16,989 nucleotides of DNA from an uncultured bacterium. Its GTDB lineage: Bacteria > Patescibacteriota > Microgenomatia > UBA1400 > PJMF01. The stretch lies in NCBI GenBank assembly GCA_903959355.1, contig CAJBWJ010000003.1, positions 1 through 16,989 on the forward strand, read 5' to 3'. Below, piece after piece: positions 1 to 8,382 of this stretch. The stretch's first letter is position 1, and the number at the start of each line of letters is the position of its first letter. The notes beneath the pieces were generated by a model. That model worked only from the letters and a program-made list of their open reading frames with translations. It made no database searches and was not told where the DNA came from. Both the position numbers and the translations under genes were made by a program.

Positions 1-1147
1 AATAAAATAAAAGTAAAAGTAGAAAAGCAAAAAATAGAGATAAGCTTTTCCATAAGTCTGAATTAAAAAACTCTCTAATATAACTAGCAGTCGATTCAGG
101 CAATGCTTCAACAATATCATTGCTGACATTGTGAATAATTTCCCTAGGAGGAATAATTGGAATAATTCCACTTGGAGTAGCAGATGGACTTGGACTTATG
201 GTAATAGTTGGGTTAATGGTGGGAGTTAGAGTTTTAGTTGTACTTGGCTTAGGAGAAAGAGTCTTGGTTAGGGTAGGCGAAGGACTAGGACTGGGACTAG
301 TCGTGGAAGTTGCAGTTGGAGTAGGAGAAGCTGTTGGCCAATATTGCAGTGAAATTCGAAAATAAACTTTTTCCAAAATACTGATGTGCCCAGCAGAATC
401 TAAAATGATAAAATCTAACCTAATATCAGTATCTCTTGGTAAAATTCCAAGCTTAAGCTCATAATAACCATTACCATCAACATTTTTTGTAAAATTTTGT
501 GTCGGATCATCTGGAAAAAGAACCGTCAGACGAACTTCACTATTTGCTTCACCAGCAGCAATAAGTAGAGGTTCATTGGCTGTAGCATCATTAGCAAAAA
601 TAATAATAGGATCACTTGGAACACTTCCTGGATTTGCCGATGAAATATCTACTGCTGTATCACCAATTTTTTTAAGTATAAAGGTTGGAGCCAAAGTATC
701 AATTGTGAAACTCCAAGTATCTGAGGCTGCAGTCAAATTGGCATAGTCAGCAACAGCTATTTTCCAAGTATGATTTCCATCAAGAATGGTATCTTTTGGA
801 GTTAAAGTGTAAACCCCATTAATCACATCATAATTTAGCGAATAATGTTCATTTGCAGTGCTAACCAAGGGAATATTGTTATATAAAATATTTCCATCCA
901 AATAAAAAGAATAATAAAACAGTCCAACATTATCACTAGATTCATACCATTTAAAAGATGGTTTATTCTCAGCTAATAAAGACCCGTCAGAAGGCTCAAT
1001 CAAAATTGGTACAGATGGAGGTAGAATGTCTGGCATAGTGGCTTTTATACTCACATCACTAGCCAGAACAGAGGATTTGGCAAAGAAAAATAGAATAGCT
1101 AAAAAGAAAAAAAACGAGAAAAATTTACTCTTTTTTCTCTGAGTCAT
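1..1147 (-). CDS. Partial: secreted Ig-like protein with Ser/Thr/Pro stalk and C-terminal membrane anchor
   Basis: An open frame of 382 codons runs off the left edge without a stop, so the C-terminus is missing. The start is ATG at 1147, which overlaps the end of the upstream gene by 23 bp; the next in-frame Met lies beyond the signal peptide. Visible parts: a signal peptide at about residues 1-30 (basic MTQRKKSK, then a Phe/Leu-rich core, then a VLAS cleavage-like site); two beta-rich Ig/fibronectin-like regions at about 40-145 and 146-265; a low-complexity stalk at about 269-325 made of SP, TP and KT units; a short acidic stretch; and a hydrophobic segment starting near residue 366 (SLSLFFAFLLLLLFY) that looks like a membrane anchor. 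The architecture suggests a cell-wall-spanning, surface-displayed adhesion-type protein. It is last in the surface operon. The family is not recognised and the exact function is unknown. Confidence 0.8.
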   Translation of the reverse strand, partial: MTQRKKSKFFSFFFFLAILFFFAKSSVLASDVSIKATMPDILPPSVPILIEPSDGSLLAENKPSFKWYESSDNVGLFYYSFYLDGNILYNNIPLVSTANEHYSLNYDVINGVYTLTPKDTILDGNHTWKIAVADYANLTAASDTWSFTIDTLAPTFILKKIGDTAVDISSANPGSVPSDPIIIFANDATANEPLLIAAGEANSEVRLTVLFPDDPTQNFTKNVDGNGYYELKLGILPRDTDIRLDFIILDSAGHISILEKVYFRISLQYWPTASPTPTATSTTSPSPSPSPTLTKTLSPKPSTTKTLTPTINPTITISPSPSATPSGIIPIIPPREIIHNVSNDIVEALPESTASYIREFFNSDLWKSLSLFFAFLLLLLFY

Positions 1148-2132
1148 CAGATGCTTCATCATTTGTTTTTGAATTTATCTGCAAATCATTGGCAGAAGGG
1201 ATTATTTTAGACTCTTTACGTTTCTTGATAGAGAGAACTAGAATTGTAATAATAAGAGTCAAAATTAAGATTAGTAGAATTATCTTGACAGGAATTAAAA
1301 ATAAACCAGCAGTAGTCGTCATAACTTTACCTTGACTACCATAAGCTGCCTCAACCACAGCCTTATAATAGCCTAAGCCCCAAACTTTATCCCATTTTCC
1401 AGAGAAGCTTCTTTCACTTTTTGGAAAAATATTCTTTGCTTCTACTTCAATATTAGCCACTTGCTTGCCAAATAGATTATAGATTTTGAGTACTGGTTTA
1501 GTATTGATGTGAATATCAGACTGATTGTTTATATTTAAAGAAAAATTAACTGGACCATTTTCAAGAAATTTTGGCCAATCAAAACTAGAGATAGAAGCAC
1601 TTTCATTCACAGGACCCTTGACTGTGACATAAAGCAGGGTTCCCACTCTTTGAGAAATACCAGATCCAGATACAGAATCTGTACTAGCATTAATTGGACG
1701 ATGATAAATCATTGCATAATGACCACCTGGCAAAGCATCTTTTGGCACTTCAATGAGAACATTGACTGTAGCTAGCTCTTCACTAGATAATTTGTGCTCT
1801 GCTGGAACTAAAGTTAGCCAAGAAGCTAAACTCCAGCGATTATTTGCCTGAGATTTATCAACAGCTATTGGAGTAGAGCCATCACTGGCCACTACAAAGT
1901 CAAGAACACCACTTTCTAAAACTACTGGGTCAATTGCACCATTGCGAACTTTAACTTGAACTTGCTTCTTTTCTCCTGGAGATAGGCTAATGCTAAAATC
2001 ATCACCCAAACGTACTGGAGTAGCAGTCAAAGACATGGATGAAGCAGCCATTGCTTTATCAAAAAAGGCAAAAACAAAAAATAAAACAAAAAAAAGAAGA
2101 GTATTTTTTTTAGCTGGGCAGATAATTTTCAT
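1125..2132 (-). CDS. DUF916-like secreted Ig-fold protein with C-terminal TM anchor (copy B)
   Basis: The protein has 335 residues: a signal peptide at about 1-29 (ending AMAA), a beta-sandwich region at about 33-155, a second beta-rich region at about 175-275, one strong TM helix at about 279-301, and a basic then acidic cytoplasmic tail of about 33 residues. The first domain carries features of DUF916/pilus-chaperone-like folds: an SPGE turn before a strand (KKQVQVKVRN) and a PKDALPGGHYAMIY segment like the P..GGY.. motif of that family. The ectodomain is probably tethered outside the membrane, and by analogy with DUF916 (WxL-interacting) proteins may bind the secreted partner encoded just upstream, 13 bp away. 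The gene at 3627-4661 has the same architecture and is a likely diverged paralogue. Family assignment is by pattern only; function is inferred. Confidence 0.8.
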   Translation of the reverse strand: MKIICPAKKNTLLFFVLFFVFAFFDKAMAASSMSLTATPVRLGDDFSISLSPGEKKQVQVKVRNGAIDPVVLESGVLDFVVASDGSTPIAVDKSQANNRWSLASWLTLVPAEHKLSSEELATVNVLIEVPKDALPGGHYAMIYHRPINASTDSVSGSGISQRVGTLLYVTVKGPVNESASISSFDWPKFLENGPVNFSLNINNQSDIHINTKPVLKIYNLFGKQVANIEVEAKNIFPKSERSFSGKWDKVWGLGYYKAVVEAAYGSQGKVMTTTAGLFLIPVKIILLILILTLIITILVLSIKKRKESKIIPSANDLQINSKTNDEASDDSEKKE

Positions 2133-2145
2133 ATTCTTTTAAACC

Positions 2146-3603
2146 CTAAAAAGTAGCCGAAGCTGTATAAACTAGATAGTTTTCATAATTTCCTGCAGCG
2201 TTAGTTGCAGCTGGAGCAATGCGATAGCAAACATCAACTATGTCACCTGCTGTGACAGTTGATCTACCAAAAAGAGCTTGTACTGGCTCAGCAGCAGCCA
2301 TATCAGCAAATTGTTTGGCGGAAAAAGTTCTTGTACTTTCATCATAAGTAAAAGCTGGTGTAAATGTCACTCCAGTAGCAACTGGATGCAAACTGTATCC
2401 AAATCCAGGATAAGTAGAGCCATCAGTCCAATCGGCTGAGGTTGTATGACTTGCTCCAGTAACACTGGTATCAACAATACAAGTAATACTTCCAGAACCA
2501 TCAGTAGCACAAGTATTAGCTTCGCGACCAAGCTGGTCATTTTCAGCTGCTGTGACCGAATAACCACTAATTGCATTGGTCGATACAGTTAATCTCTGAG
2601 CGGCATCAGTAAATGATCCGATCACTAAGTCACCAAAAGGAACAGCTAAAGCTGTTGTAGTTACATCAGTAGAAATTCCACAAACAGAAGTAGCTGCTGC
2701 TAAACCAGCAACCGTGAAAGTTAATTGAGGAGCTATGGAAGCTGAAACCTTGACTGCATCAACCACTCCAACCTTAGTAACAGTTTGATCAATCACTGTA
2801 CCTGCTGAATCACGATGTTGAATAATAACTGAATAAGTATCAGCCTGACCCAAAGTGTGATTAGAAGCACCCATTTTTGGAGATGGATTGATTAAATTAG
2901 AGATTATAAAAGGTTCATCGGCTCCACTTCCATCAAAAGCAGTGCCTATAGCACCAGCGCCACTGTAAGCGCATTTGAAAACATGATATTTAATACCATT
3001 AACTGTTTCTAAAGAACTTTGAGCCGTGGTGTCAGTAGGAGTCCAAGTGCCATAGGAAGCAGTTGTGGGACAAGCCACTGAAGCTGTGGTATCGCCAGCT
3101 TTACCAAAATCAAAACCACCGGCATCTGGATAACCGTCATGATCAGTTCCATCAGCAGCTACAGCTGGAACTAAAATACGAAAATCACCGCCTGTCAAAG
3201 CACTGATCGTGGTTAAACGCACTGTGAGAGAAGCAGATTGACTAGCATAGACTCCCAAGTCATCAGCTACGTCGCTTGTATCTATTCCTGTCGTTAGATT
3301 GAAAGTGTTATCTGAACCATCATTAATAGTAGTAGCTACGGTGTACACGCTGTCGTTAATTAAAACATTATCACGATTTTGTAACTGCAAAACCGATTCA
3401 GAAGAGTAATTGGCAGTATCAATGGTTACCAATGAGGAACCAATAGTCTGAGTTCCTTGCAAAGCTCCTTTAAAAGAAAGTCTAGCGTTGCTAAGAGTAG
3501 CGGAAGTATTAGTAAATTCTCCAGAAAAAACCACATATCTTTTTGCTACAAAAAAAGCTAATAAAAAGAAAGATGCTAGAAAAAAATACTTCTTACGATT
3601 CAT
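2146..3603 (-). CDS. Large secreted beta-rich surface protein (cassette copy B)
   Basis: The protein has 485 residues with an N-terminal signal/anchor segment at about 5-20, then a Thr/Ser/Ala/Gly-rich body expected to be all-beta. The last ~150 residues align by eye with the C-terminal half of the protein at 4672-5439. Shared marks are STNAISGYSVTAAE against TTNGASGYSVYAFE, ADWTDGS..GFGY against ASWTDPT..GFGF, KQFAD...VQALFGRS against RQFAN...MQQIMGSS, and an ending NAAGNYENYLVYTASA against NQAAGSYQTSIVFVAV. About six cysteines are scattered in the ectodomain and could form disulfides. There is no C-terminal sorting signal or TM, so it is likely released or held by a partner. It is the third product of five downstream of the operon head. 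It resembles WxL-type surface proteins in layout but lacks the WxL motif. Function unknown. Confidence 0.82.
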   Translation of the reverse strand: MNRKKYFFLASFFLLAFFVAKRYVVFSGEFTNTSATLSNARLSFKGALQGTQTIGSSLVTIDTANYSSESVLQLQNRDNVLINDSVYTVATTINDGSDNTFNLTTGIDTSDVADDLGVYASQSASLTVRLTTISALTGGDFRILVPAVAADGTDHDGYPDAGGFDFGKAGDTTASVACPTTASYGTWTPTDTTAQSSLETVNGIKYHVFKCAYSGAGAIGTAFDGSGADEPFIISNLINPSPKMGASNHTLGQADTYSVIIQHRDSAGTVIDQTVTKVGVVDAVKVSASIAPQLTFTVAGLAAATSVCGISTDVTTTALAVPFGDLVIGSFTDAAQRLTVSTNAISGYSVTAAENDQLGREANTCATDGSGSITCIVDTSVTGASHTTSADWTDGSTYPGFGYSLHPVATGVTFTPAFTYDESTRTFSAKQFADMAAAEPVQALFGRSTVTAGDIVDVCYRIAPAATNAAGNYENYLVYTASATF

Positions 3604-3619
3604 AGATTATTTAAGAATA

Positions 3620-3640
3620 ACTCAAGCTAACTCTTTGAGT
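3620..3640. repeat. Short inverted repeat between cassettes
   Basis: A perfect 6-bp inverted repeat (ACTCAA / TTGAGT) with a 9-nt loop spans the stop codon of the gene at 3627-4661 and the 23-bp gap to the next gene. There is no T-run on either side, so it is not a typical terminator. It could act as a processing or stability hairpin between the two cassette copies. Chance occurrence is possible. Confidence 0.3.
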
Positions 3641-4661
3641 CAACAGGCTTTTTTTTCAAAGATTTACTGAGAAAGTTAAATATCCAATATAAAAAAGGTA
3701 GAATTATCGAAATGAAAAGAATAGAAAAAGGAAGAGCAATGACTCTTTTTTGCAAAATATCATCACCAACTTTTAATTCTAAATCATATGCCCCAATCAA
3801 AAAGCTTTTTTTATAAAAAAATTTGGAACGTAATTTTTCATTAATAAATTTTTCTTTAGCTGCCGCATAATCATTACCTGCAGCAACTTGCACATCTTTA
3901 GAAGCTTCCATCTTTTCTAATTCTAAGAGATCTGCTTCCGACATCGCTCTTACTAATCTTTTGCCGCCAGCTAAAACCATATCTGGATAAAGCTTGTAAA
4001 CTTCTGAGCTTTGATCTGGCCAATGGCTAACTTTAATGTAACCATCAACTGGAATGGAATTAATTCCCACATTTTTAACTAAAGCAGAAAAATTGAAACC
4101 AATGAAACTATCAACAATTTTTGGTAGAAAAAATTGCTCAATCGTCAATTCACCGCGATTTTGCTCATCTCCGCCAATAAGTAAAATTATATTACTTGCT
4201 AAAACTGCTGAAATTAAAGTTTCTTTTTCAGAAGAACTGGCATAAGAAAGTTGCTTTGCTTGAAATAGAATTGATAAATAGCGCTCTTCAAATTTCGCAT
4301 CAGAGGGTAGAGTAATTACGAAATTCAGAATTTCTTCCTCTCCAGGCTTAATAAAAATACTCTTACCCCATTTATTACTATCGCCATCTAAATTTAAATA
4401 AGTAAAATCACTTTTTTGTTCCAAAATAACTCTGCCTAATTTGTCATCGCTATGAAAATTAACTAAAGCTGGAGTTACTTCCAAAGTGTAGAGACCATCG
4501 TTCTTTAATTTAATTTGATGATTAATACCAGCTCCTGGCTTAACTGATAGGTAAGTAATTGGAGGATAAACCTTCAAATCAAAGGCGGTGGCAGCAATTG
4601 CCAAATTGGAACTCATGGCTAAAAAAAGCAATACAAAGAAATAATATTTAAAAATTTTCAT
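3627..4661 (-). CDS. DUF916-like secreted Ig-fold protein with C-terminal TM anchor (copy A)
   Basis: The protein has 344 residues. A signal peptide occupies about 1-23 (ending AIAA). The ectodomain has an Ig-like first domain with VKPGAG then IKLKNDG, and a later KPGEEEILNFVITLPSDA segment like the strand and turn pattern of DUF916/chaperone-type domains. A charged, probably helical insert (AMSEADLLELEKMEASKD) lies in the second half. A single TM helix at about 309-330 is followed by a lysine-rich tail. This repeats the architecture of the gene at 1125-2132. It starts 10 bp after the secreted protein at 4672-5439, so each DUF916-like gene directly follows its own secreted gene. Likely role: membrane-tethered partner or chaperone of the secreted protein, inferred from context. 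No Shine-Dalgarno at the usual distance. Confidence 0.8.
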   Translation of the reverse strand: MKIFKYYFFVLLFLAMSSNLAIAATAFDLKVYPPITYLSVKPGAGINHQIKLKNDGLYTLEVTPALVNFHSDDKLGRVILEQKSDFTYLNLDGDSNKWGKSIFIKPGEEEILNFVITLPSDAKFEERYLSILFQAKQLSYASSSEKETLISAVLASNIILLIGGDEQNRGELTIEQFFLPKIVDSFIGFNFSALVKNVGINSIPVDGYIKVSHWPDQSSEVYKLYPDMVLAGGKRLVRAMSEADLLELEKMEASKDVQVAAGNDYAAAKEKFINEKLRSKFFYKKSFLIGAYDLELKVGDDILQKRVIALPFSILFISIILPFLYWIFNFLSKSLKKKPVDSKS

Positions 4662-4671
4662 ATTTAATTTT

Positions 4672-5439
4672 TTAATATCCTGGTACTGCTACAAAAACGA
4701 TACTGGTTTGATAGCTTCCAGCTGCCTGATTACCAGGCATAGAAGCCTTGTAATTAATAGTTGCAGTACGATTTAAGGCAACATTACTAGAACCCATGAT
4801 TTGTTGCATACTTTCACTCGCTTCATTATTAGCAAACTGACGAAAATAATTAACATTAATAAAATCACTAGTTACATCATCTCCGCTAACGTTAAAGCCA
4901 AAACCTGCTGCTGTTGGATCAGTCCAAGAAGCAGCAAGAACCTCATCACAATTACCAAGATCACAAGTGGTATCTTGTATAGTCTGTACACCAGAATTAA
5001 CTCTTAAGGGATGATTTTCAAAAGCATAAACACTATAACCGCTAGCTCCATTGGTCGTAATACCAATGGTATGCGAGTCAGTTTTGAAACTATCGGCAAA
5101 AAGTTCACCCAAGTCAATATTTAACTTGGAAATACTAAATTGAAAATAATCAATCTGATAAACATATTGAAAACCACCGCCAATAAAATAGTTACTGCTG
5201 CCATATTGACCATAAGGTCCAGCTGCTAAACCACCCATAGTGTCAGACAAAACAAAAGAGTCTCCAGTTTTTCTACCTGAAGACGTATTAAAATTACCAA
5301 ACTGAATTTTATAAGATTCTGACTGCATGTTCTCGGCAAAAACCTGATTAGAATCAGTAAAAAACCAAATAAAAGATAAGAAACAAAAGAAAAACAGTGA
5401 AAAGAAAATTTTAATTTTCATCTTCTTTATTTTTTGCAT
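4672..5439 (-). CDS. Secreted beta-rich surface protein (cassette copy A)
   Basis: The protein has 255 residues from the first ATG, which overlaps the upstream gene by 29 bp. A second in-frame ATG at 5421 (MKIKIFFSL) gives an 11-bp overlap and an equally good signal peptide, so the start is uncertain. After the signal peptide (cleavage near VFAE) comes a segment seen in many Microgenomates secreted proteins: FGNFNTSSGRKTGDSFVLSDT, then GSSNYFIGGGFQYVY. A beta-rich C-terminal half follows (SGYSV, SWTDP, GFGF, AAGSY) that is shared with the protein at 2146-3603. A CDLGNC pair could form a disulfide. There is no TM or sorting motif at the C-terminus, which ends in an apolar strand. It is probably an extracellular structural or adhesive subunit held by the DUF916-like protein encoded next. 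The precise role is unknown. Confidence 0.82.
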   Translation of the reverse strand: MQKIKKMKIKIFFSLFFFCFLSFIWFFTDSNQVFAENMQSESYKIQFGNFNTSSGRKTGDSFVLSDTMGGLAAGPYGQYGSSNYFIGGGFQYVYQIDYFQFSISKLNIDLGELFADSFKTDSHTIGITTNGASGYSVYAFENHPLRVNSGVQTIQDTTCDLGNCDEVLAASWTDPTAAGFGFNVSGDDVTSDFINVNYFRQFANNEASESMQQIMGSSNVALNRTATINYKASMPGNQAAGSYQTSIVFVAVPGY

Positions 5440-6124
5440 TAATGCTGCGAGTTAGAACATTTAAATCTCTTTTGAGAATTTTAACTTCAGAGTTGATGGC
5501 TTCTTTATTTTTTTCTGGAAAACTGAGTAAAAACTCCAACATCGGCAATCGACGATTAAGTAGAGAAGAAATAAACTCTGCCACAGCTCTGTCATCGCTT
5601 TGAGCCTTATTTAGCTCTCTCGTTTCAGCATCGATTAATAAAGAATTACAATAAGCCTTCTGATACTGATCTTTAGCAAAAAGATAAAAAATCATTACTA
5701 CCGGCAAAGCAATTAAATTCGATAAAGCCCCCATCGATAAAACAAAATTATTGCTCATGGCAATACTCAAGCTAAAGTGAAAAACCACGATTTCCAAAGC
5801 AACTAGTAAAGAAGTTGCTGCTGGAGCAGCCAAAGCTAAGAAAAACAACTCAACAAAAGTAATCGCAAAAAATGGTGAAGCAAGTGAACCACTCGCGCCA
5901 GTTAATAATAAAAAAGCAAAATTAATCAAAGCTAAATTGGCTGAAGAATTTTCTGGCAAAATCAAATAGATTCGCCCTCTTTGTTTTTTTTGTAAAATTA
6001 AATAGAAAACACTGATCAAAGCAAAGGCTTGCAGTGAATAATGTTTCAAGACCGGTACTTGCAAATACAGGTAAGCCCCGAGAACACTCATCGTCAATAG
6101 AACTGCGTGTTTAATGGCAGGCAT
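5411..6124 (-). CDS. Polytopic membrane protein with cytoplasmic coiled-coil tail
   Basis: I place the start at ATG 6124 (237 aa, MPAIKHAVLL). A TTG at 6160 would add 12 residues but lies upstream of a plausible -10 element (6140-6148), so it is less likely. About five to six hydrophobic segments fill residues 1-155, including a GASGSLASPFFAITF stretch like the membrane sensor halves of some bacterial histidine kinases. The remaining ~85 residues are charged, helical and coiled-coil-like (RDLNVLTRSINAKNKED). No histidine kinase, GGDEF or other output domain is present. It heads the surface operon and overlaps the next gene. It could be a kinase-less sensor, a scaffold, or part of the export or assembly of the surface proteins; none of these can be proven from sequence. 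Confidence 0.72.
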   Translation of the reverse strand: MPAIKHAVLLTMSVLGAYLYLQVPVLKHYSLQAFALISVFYLILQKKQRGRIYLILPENSSANLALINFAFLLLTGASGSLASPFFAITFVELFFLALAAPAATSLLVALEIVVFHFSLSIAMSNNFVLSMGALSNLIALPVVMIFYLFAKDQYQKAYCNSLLIDAETRELNKAQSDDRAVAEFISSLLNRRLPMLEFLLSFPEKNKEAINSEVKILKRDLNVLTRSINAKNKEDEN

Positions 6125-6139
6125 AATAATCCAAATAAA

Positions 6140-6148
6140 AGTATAATA
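6140..6148 (-). promoter_or_regulatory. Candidate -10 for the surface operon
   Basis: On the minus strand the sequence TATTATACT contains overlapping TATTAT and TATACT hexamers. Initiation about 7 nt downstream would put the RNA start roughly 9 nt before ATG 6124, giving an almost leaderless mRNA. No good -35 is visible. It is the only plausible -10 close to the operon head. Confidence 0.35.
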
Positions 6149-6335
6149 GACTTCCTGCAAAATAAGAATAATGTCTTATGCGCCAATCTGTAAATTGCCC
6201 TAGATTGACTATTGTCTTTTCATAAACTTGCCCTTAGAATAACTCCCACTTAACAATTTTGTTCTGAATAGGAATAAAATTCCTCAGCGTTGACAAAAAT
6301 TAAGGAAAGCTAACAAAGTTTTTCTCTCCTTTTTT

Positions 6336-6346
6336 TGTCTTTAACG
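6336..6346 (+). promoter_or_regulatory. boxA-like antitermination element
   Basis: TGTCTTTAACG closely resembles the rRNA leader boxA of E. coli (TGCTCTTTAACA), which loads NusB/NusE and suppresses premature termination. It lies about 190 nt upstream of the 16S start, a reasonable place for a leader boxA. It would require a promoter upstream, such as the TTGTCT/TAGAAT pair. Confidence 0.4.
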
Positions 6347-6427
6347 TTGGCTAAGCTAAGTAAAAGATCTTTAAAAAGTAAACAGCCAAATTGGAAATAA
6401 TTATAGTGATAGAAAGTGTGCAAGGAT

Positions 6428-6445
6428 TTTTCTCGAGAGAGAAAA
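6428..6445 (+). other. Leader hairpin with GAGA tetraloop
   Basis: TTTTCTC pairs with GAGAAAA around a GAGA (GNRA) loop: a perfect 7-bp stem in the 16S leader. No T-run follows, so it is a structural or processing element rather than a terminator. Confidence 0.45.
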
Positions 6446-6486
6446 GTCCGTCAATTTTTTAGTAAATTTTGCTTTTAATGATCAAA

Positions 6487-6502
6487 TAGCTCTTCGGAGC
6501 TA
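6487..6502 (+). other. Leader hairpin with extra-stable UUCG tetraloop
   Basis: TAGCTC-TTCG-GAGCTA forms a perfect 6-bp stem closed by C(UUCG)G, a known extra-stable RNA tetraloop. It lies 36 nt before the 16S start and probably belongs to the precursor leader, perhaps guiding folding or cleavage. Confidence 0.55.
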
Positions 6503-6538
6503 AGAGTAGTTAAAGGTTTTTATAGAGCTAATCAAACT

Positions 6539-8016
<1,478 letters not shown>

Positions 8017-8058
8017 CTAAGGAGAATGGGTAGGGGTTTTTTCACGACCTCCTTCTCC

Positions 8059-8078
8059 CATCTAGGGTGACCTAGATG
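8059..8078 (+). other. GNRA hairpin downstream of 16S
   Basis: CATCTAGG-GTGA-CCTAGATG is a perfect 8-bp stem with a GTGA tetraloop, 43 nt after the 16S 3' end. It is followed by AAATTTTT, so weak termination is possible, but a 3' processing or end-protection role in the precursor seems more likely, with the stronger terminator at 8164-8189 following. Confidence 0.5.
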
Positions 8079-8163
8079 AAATTTTTAAAAAATCCTATGA
8101 TCATGTGTCTAGGTCTCACTTTCTGTCACTGTATTTATATCTAATTGGTGTTTACTTCAAGAC

Positions 8164-8189
8164 AAGCCGCTTTTCATAGCGGTTTTTTT
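8164..8189 (+). terminator. Intrinsic terminator of the 16S transcription unit
   Basis: AAGCCGCT pairs with AGCGGTTT (one G-U) around a TTTCAT loop, followed by seven T. This is a classical rho-independent terminator. It ends the 16S transcript before tRNA-Ile, which implies that the 16S is transcribed alone. Confidence 0.85.
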
Positions 8190-8222
8190 GTATCAAAATG
8201 TATCAAAATATATCTTGATACA
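8189..8222. repeat. TGTATCAA direct and inverted repeats
   Basis: TGTATCAA occurs at 8189-8196 and again exactly 10 bp later at 8199-8206. Its exact reverse complement TTGATACA is at 8215-8222, giving an 8-8-8 inverted repeat with an extra direct half-site one helical turn away. The layout resembles an operator for a dimeric regulator, but no regulator is encoded here. Confidence 0.45.
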
Positions 8223-8228
8223 TCAATC

Positions 8229-8243
8229 TCTCTACTTTAGAGA
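8229..8243. repeat. Short hairpin TCTCTA/TAGAGA
   Basis: A perfect 6-bp inverted repeat with a 3-nt loop lies in the spacer between the 16S terminator and tRNA-Ile. There is no T-run, and its role is unknown. Confidence 0.3.
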
Positions 8244-8245
8244 CC

Positions 8246-8278
8246 AAATTAGCAGAGTAGTCAAATGATTGCTAATTT
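8246..8278. repeat. 9-bp inverted repeat in 16S-tRNA spacer
   Basis: AAATTAGCA and TGCTAATTT are perfect reverse complements separated by 15 nt. It sits just upstream of the first of two TGCTAAAAT promoter-like elements (8289-8297), so it could be an operator or an RNA stem. Function unknown. Confidence 0.35.
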
Positions 8279-8288
8279 ATGGAAATGG

Positions 8289-8297
8289 TGCTAAAAT
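8289..8297 (+). promoter_or_regulatory. Upstream candidate extended -10 promoter
   Basis: TGCTAAAAT fits the TG-n-TAnAAT extended -10 pattern and lies in a 10-bp repeat (GTGCTAAAAT) shared exactly with the element at 8357-8366. It may be a second promoter for tRNA-Ile or a duplicated remnant. Confidence 0.35.
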
Positions 8298-8357
8298 TTT
8301 TGGAACAAAACTGATTAAAACCTTAAAATAAATTTTGATGGTAAAAAAATCATCATG

Positions 8358-8366
8358 TGCTAAAAT
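8358..8366 (+). promoter_or_regulatory. Extended -10 promoter of tRNA-Ile
   Basis: TGC-TAAAAT is a good extended -10 (TGn plus hexamer). Initiation about 7 nt downstream would begin roughly 10 nt before the tRNA. No clear -35 is present, as is usual for extended -10 promoters. The terminator at 8164-8189 makes a separate promoter necessary. Confidence 0.55.
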
Positions 8367-8382
8367 ATACTCTTGTCGAAAT

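Larger units (their letters stand above)
6161..6538 (+). promoter_or_regulatory. Divergent intergenic region and 16S rRNA leader
   Basis: This 378-nt stretch has no credible gene. It separates the minus-strand surface operon from the 16S gene. Candidate promoters: TTGTCT at 6212-6217 with a 17-nt spacer to TAGAAT at 6235-6240, and TAAACA at 6379-6384 with a 17-nt spacer to TATAGT at 6402-6407. A TTGACA at 6290-6295 has no good -10 at the right distance. A boxA-like TGTCTTTAACG lies at 6336-6346. Two hairpins follow, at 6428-6445 and 6487-6502. AGGATTTTT at 6423-6431 is complementary to 8088-8096 downstream of the 16S and could help form a processing stem, but the match is short and AT-rich. 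Individual promoter calls are uncertain. Confidence 0.5.

Noticed and set aside
170..345. Tandem repeat or CRISPR-like array
   Set aside because: The periodicity comes from codons for SP/TP/KT units in a protein stalk; no repeat-spacer structure exists.
2367..2576. Minus-strand frame within the large secreted protein gene
   Set aside because: A shadow frame of the 485-aa gene with low-complexity Leu/Val content, no start signal and no independent support.
3488..3670. Plus-strand 60-codon frame across the gap between cassette copies
   Set aside because: It is antisense to two signal-peptide-coding ends and Lys/Phe-rich only because of poly-A/T; no promoter or ribosome site.
2146..5439. True WxL-domain proteins
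   Set aside because: The gene order resembles WxL clusters, but neither secreted protein has the W-x-L motifs, so the name was not applied.
6125..6160. TTG start extending the membrane protein by 12 residues
   Set aside because: The extension lies over or upstream of the likely -10, and ATG 6124 gives a normal membrane-protein start.
6290..6318. TTGACA as the -35 of an rRNA promoter
   Set aside because: The hexamer is perfect, but at 16-18 nt there is no acceptable -10 (only TAACAA at 15 nt).
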